Below are positions 6,416 to 8,079 of a stretch of 8,079 bases of DNA, in pieces; position 1 is the first letter of the stretch, and each line of letters opens with the position of its first letter. The notes beneath the pieces are model-generated. The model saw nothing but the letters and a program-made list of their open reading frames with translations. It did no database searches and was not told where the DNA came from. The DNA lies in NCBI GenBank assembly GCA_021797055.1, contig JAKAAI010000079.1, forward strand, positions 1 to 8,079, read 5' to 3'. The position numbers and the translations under genes are program-made. The DNA is from Thermoplasmata archaeon. Its GTDB lineage: Archaea > Thermoplasmatota > Thermoplasmata > Thermoplasmatales > Thermoplasmataceae.

Positions 6416-6428
6416 ATCAACCGTTGAC
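6416..6428. promoter_or_regulatory. Operator palindrome 4, before the zinc-finger peptide
   Basis: ATCAACCGTTGAC keeps the 11-bp core with the alternative central base. It lies 6 bp past the reductase stop and about 8 bp upstream of ACTATAAAAT, reproducing the operator-TATA spacing seen before the zinc-finger membrane gene. Confidence 0.7.
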
Positions 6429-6435
6429 GGAAAAA

Positions 6436-6445
6436 CTATAAAATG
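6436..6445 (+). promoter_or_regulatory. TATA box of the zinc-finger peptide gene
   Basis: ACTATAAAAT, preceded by the A-rich BRE-like GGAAAA, predicts initiation near 6465 and therefore an independent transcript for the small gene downstream. Confidence 0.55.
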
Positions 6446-6464
6446 TGTGCTGAGTTTAACATAT

Positions 6465-6471
6465 GAGGTGA
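6465..6471 (+). promoter_or_regulatory. Shine-Dalgarno of the zinc-finger peptide
   Basis: GAGGTGA lies 4 nt before ATG 6476. It is the strongest ribosome-binding site in the window and supports translation of a 31-codon gene. Confidence 0.65.
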
Positions 6472-6475
6472 ATGA

Positions 6476-6571
6476 ATGTCGGAAGAAAAATTTGAATGTA
6501 AGGCATGTAACATGGCTTTTGCATCCAAGAAGGAAATGGAAGAGCATGCAGCAAAGCATCACAAGCACTAG
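6476..6571 (+). CDS. 31-residue single C2H2 zinc-finger protein
   Basis: The reading frame from ATG 6476 to TAG 6569-6571 encodes 31 residues. Cys8, Cys11, His24 and His28 form a perfect C-x2-C-x12-H-x3-H finger, with Phe15 and Met21 in the core positions and a His/Lys-rich tail (HHKH). Almost nothing lies outside the finger. It resembles the N-terminal finger of the membrane protein at 4368-4949, both carrying F-A-S-K after the second cysteine. It has its own operator, TATA box and a strong Shine-Dalgarno, all in register, which makes chance unlikely despite the small size. The role is unknown: a DNA or protein adaptor, a zinc or metal buffer, or a partner of the membrane protein. Small genes of this kind are easily missed in annotation. 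Confidence 0.8.
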   Translation: MSEEKFECKACNMAFASKKEMEEHAAKHHKH

Positions 6572-6716
6572 ATTCTCATGATATAAGTGATCGCTATAAT
6601 TCGCACATTATATTTTTTATAAAAGTGGATCTCTTATCAGTGTGATGGGTCTGGCCGGCCTTATATACTAATTTTTAGAGGGGGGATTGATTCTAATTAT
6701 TATTTTCAAAGTATTC
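6572..6716. other. AT-rich spacer between zinc-finger peptide and IS110 element
   Basis: No convincing gene is present. It holds a TATA-like TTTTTTATAAAAG (6614-6626), the palindrome GGCCGGCC (6653-6660), a second TATA-like CTTATATACT, and a run of six G near 6680. The segment with TTATAT, ACTA and the G-run resembles the insert at 3135-3201. Confidence 0.4.
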
Positions 6717-6720
6717 CCTT

Positions 6721-7158
6721 CTATGAAAAAAGTTGATCTGTCTTATGCTGATCTCTTTTCTTCATAAATATTTTTTCCACCTCTTCGATATCTTTGAATC
6801 TTCCTGGATTCTTTGCCCTCATTGACATGGCCTTCATCTTTCTCTCGGTGAGGGAATCAATGTTATCCTCGAATTCAATATTCTTAGTGAGCATGACATA
6901 TATGCACTCCAAAAGGATCCTTGCAATTGCAACTATTGCACGGTTCTTTCCAAGTCTTCTAACAATGCTGAGGTACTTTGCCTTCATTCTTTTTGAATAT
7001 CTTATGGTTACATGTGCAGCAGTCACAAGTATGAATCTCAGCATGGATGATCCATGTTTCGTTATGTGACCTCTGATGTCTCTGTTTCCGGATTGATCCT
7101 GCCTTGGTACCAGGCCGGCATAAGCTGCAAGTTTCTCCTTTGTTGGAAATCTGGTCAC
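6721..7158 (-). pseudogene. IS110 transposase, C-terminal half (out of frame)
   Basis: This is the Transposase_20 (IS116/IS110/IS902) domain. It reads T-R-F-P-T-K-E-K-L-A-A-Y-A-G-L-V-P, then SGNRDIRGHITKHGSSMLR, where a serine in the G-S-S-M-L-R stretch is the expected catalytic nucleophile. Helices and a Lys/Arg-rich tail follow. About 145 codons remain, and with the upstream half the total is about 383 residues, typical of the family. It reads in a different frame from the upstream half. The GTG at 7158 could in principle start translation, but it lies inside the domain and no Shine-Dalgarno is evident. Confidence 0.85.
6723..6742 (+). repeat. End-proximal inverted repeat of the IS110 element, transposase-3' side
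   Basis: On the minus strand this reads GACAGATCAACTTTTTTCAT and matches the plus strand at 8049-8068 at 18 of 20 positions. It overlaps the last codons of the transposase, including the C-terminal D-Q-L-F-S. Confidence 0.6.
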
Positions 7159-7871
7159 ATCATCTTATCCGATGATATGGCAGATGCTGAATACAGGTTT
7201 ATACCTGGGATTGTCATCAGTAACTTCAGGGAAGTATTTCCCTCACATGCAACGGCCATCTGATCCTCAAGGATTCTTTCCCTTTCTTTGAGATCAGATA
7301 TCCTTTCTATGAGATCTGAGAGAACAATTCTATCTAGATCTGGAAGGTTTGAAGATTCCTCCAGTATGGTTCTTATGCCTCTCCTTCCAAATATGTCTGT
7401 TGCATGTACGATGATTCCATGCCTTGTCAGGATTGCATGAACTCTGTTTTTCAACATGTTCATCTCCTCGCCAATGGATTTCCTGTACCTTACAATGGAT
7501 CTGAGAGCATCTGAGAACTTTGATGGAAGATGCACCTCAGGAAGTTCCTTGAGTCTCAGAAGCTTTGCAAGCTTGTATGAATCCTCCTTATCGTTCTTTT
7601 TTGCTGTCATGAATATCAGGGAAAGCTTTGATGGATCCGCCAGGTGAACTGAGAAACCCATGTCCCTTAACTTTCTTGCAATATATTTTCCTGATGTCGA
7701 TACCTCAAGTGCAATCTCAGGTTTCAGATCCAGGTATCTGGATCTGAATGCATTCAATGCACTCTCTGTGTTTTCGATCCCATAGCTTTCACAGACATTT
7801 CCTTCTTCATCCATTGTGGTAACATATACGCTACTTTTATGTACATCCAATCCAATATAGATTCCAACCAC
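7155..7871 (-). pseudogene. IS110 transposase, N-terminal DEDD half (ends by frameshift)
   Basis: The RuvC-like DEDD domain is complete: Asp9 in G-L-D-V-H-K, Glu56 in A-L-E-V-S-T-S, and Asp94 with Asp97 in K-K-N-D-K-E-D. A coiled-coil-like linker rich in Glu, Arg and Leu follows, then TIPGI, the start of the second domain. It ends at S-S-D-K-M-M-stop. Restoring one base after GATAA at about 7164-7166 would give S-S-D-K-D-D-V-T-R-F and join the second half, so a single-base deletion explains the break. There is no slippery A or T run, which argues against programmed frameshifting. ATG 7871 is preceded by AAGGAGGT, a very strong Shine-Dalgarno 4 nt upstream. Confidence 0.87.
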
Positions 7872-7897
7872 CTCCTTGATGGTACGTGGGAGTTCAA

Positions 7898-8048
7898 AGT
7901 CGGAGACATTTCGACAGCCTTCTATTCACCCTTGTTCCAGGGTACTATGTCGAGACGAAGGGCAGCTAATCTTAAAGTCGACCTCACGGGTCAGCAAACA
8001 CTACAGCTGCCTCTCCGACTCTCACGCTTGCACCGTCATGCAGGCGTG
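7898..8048 (-). ncRNA. Candidate IS110 bridge RNA
   Basis: The ~180 nt upstream of the transposase fold, by eye, as follows in plus coordinates. A 5' hairpin pairs 8044-8048 with 8023-8027 and 8039-8042 with 8029-8032 around a 6-nt loop. A 9-bp stem pairs 8012-8020 with 7898-7906 and encloses two domains. Domain 1 is a 7-bp stem (8005-8011 with 7961-7967), a 12/12-nt internal loop, then a 4-bp hairpin (7989-7992 with 7980-7983). Domain 2 is a 6-bp stem (7948-7953 with 7911-7916), a 4/11-nt internal loop, then a 5-bp hairpin (7939-7943 with 7928-7932). IS110-group elements such as IS621 transcribe a bridge RNA from this place, with a 5' hairpin and two internal-loop domains that guide target and donor recognition. 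Strand is inferred from the transposase; transcription is not shown. Confidence 0.62.
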
Positions 8049-8068
8049 GACAGAAAAACTTTTTTCAT
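8049..8068 (-). repeat. End-proximal inverted repeat of the IS110 element, transposase-5' side
   Basis: The plus strand reads GACAGAAAAACTTTTTTCAT, differing from the other copy only at two central bases. It lies directly outside the candidate bridge-RNA 5' hairpin. IS1111-type members of the family carry subterminal repeats; classical IS110-type ones usually do not. Confidence 0.6.
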
Positions 8069-8079
8069 GACATCTTAAA

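Larger units (their letters stand above)
6717..8079 (-). mobile_element. IS110-family insertion sequence, right edge cut or just reached
   Basis: The element is defined by the split IS110 transposase and by a pair of 20-bp inverted repeats at 6723-6742 and 8049-8068. Transposase runs leftward, so the element's left (upstream) end is at the right side of the window. Size is at least 1.36 kb, normal for the family. Exact tips are not visible because IS110 elements make no clear target duplication and the window ends here. It appears inactive for lack of intact transposase, but it could be mobilised in trans. Confidence 0.8.

Noticed and set aside
3415..6428. Four dispersed palindromes as a possible CRISPR or transposon repeat
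   Set aside because: The copies are only 13 bp, irregularly spaced and each lies upstream of a gene start, which fits operators instead.
6653..6660. GGCCGGCC palindrome as an operator or hairpin
   Set aside because: It is isolated, has no second copy and no loop; a short GC palindrome alone is not evidence.
6647..6672. Mini-frame encoding MGLAGLIY
   Set aside because: Eight codons with no ribosome-binding site or conserved motif; treated as chance.
7839..8078. Plus-strand frames over the right end
   Set aside because: They overlap the structured noncoding end of the IS110 element and have no motif or ribosome-binding site.

Overview
The window looks like a chromosomal segment from a Thermoplasmatales-type acidophilic archaeon. 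This is an inference from AT-rich archaeal TATA boxes, mixed leaderless and GGTGA-led starts, single C2H2 zinc fingers in tiny prokaryotic proteins, a CARF-like/winged-helix regulator, and protein families common in that order. No rRNA, tRNA or CRISPR array was seen. Everything was read by eye without database searches.

Region 1 (1-2341) is a compact mercury-detoxification locus. A 5'-partial HxlR-type regulator runs leftward off the window edge. Divergent from it lies a tightly packed rightward operon: a cytosolic HMA metal-binding protein (a free-standing equivalent of the NmerA domain), mercuric reductase MerA with the C-terminal Cys-Cys pair, and a DUF302 protein translated from the end of merA. 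The 79-bp divergent spacer carries a small inverted repeat.

Region 2 (2395-4214, leftward) holds a CARF-like/winged-helix regulator, then an OsmC-like gene broken by a frameshift and a ~67-bp AT-rich insert, then an HPP-family membrane protein. Region 3 (4310-6571, rightward) holds a C2H2 zinc finger fused to a multi-pass membrane protein, a flavin disulfide reductase with both a CxxxxC motif and a His-Glu dyad, and a 31-residue protein that is almost only one C2H2 finger. Regions 2 and 3 are tied together by four copies of a 13-bp palindrome, core TCAAC-S-GTTGA. They lie upstream of the regulator, the broken OsmC gene, the zinc-finger membrane protein and the zinc-finger peptide. In the two clearest promoters the palindrome is 8-10 bp upstream of the TATA box. 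This looks like an autoregulated thiol/metal regulon run by a putative nucleotide-sensing regulator, and I know of no description of it.

Region 4 (about 6717 to the right edge, leftward) is an IS110-family element. Its DEDD/serine transposase is split by a one-base deletion. Its 20-bp end-proximal inverted repeats match at 18 of 20 positions. The ~180 nt upstream of the transposase fold by eye into a 5' hairpin plus a stem enclosing two internal-loop hairpins, as expected of an IS110 bridge RNA. Two internal loops each share 8 nt with one end of the element. The right end of the element lies at or just beyond the window edge.
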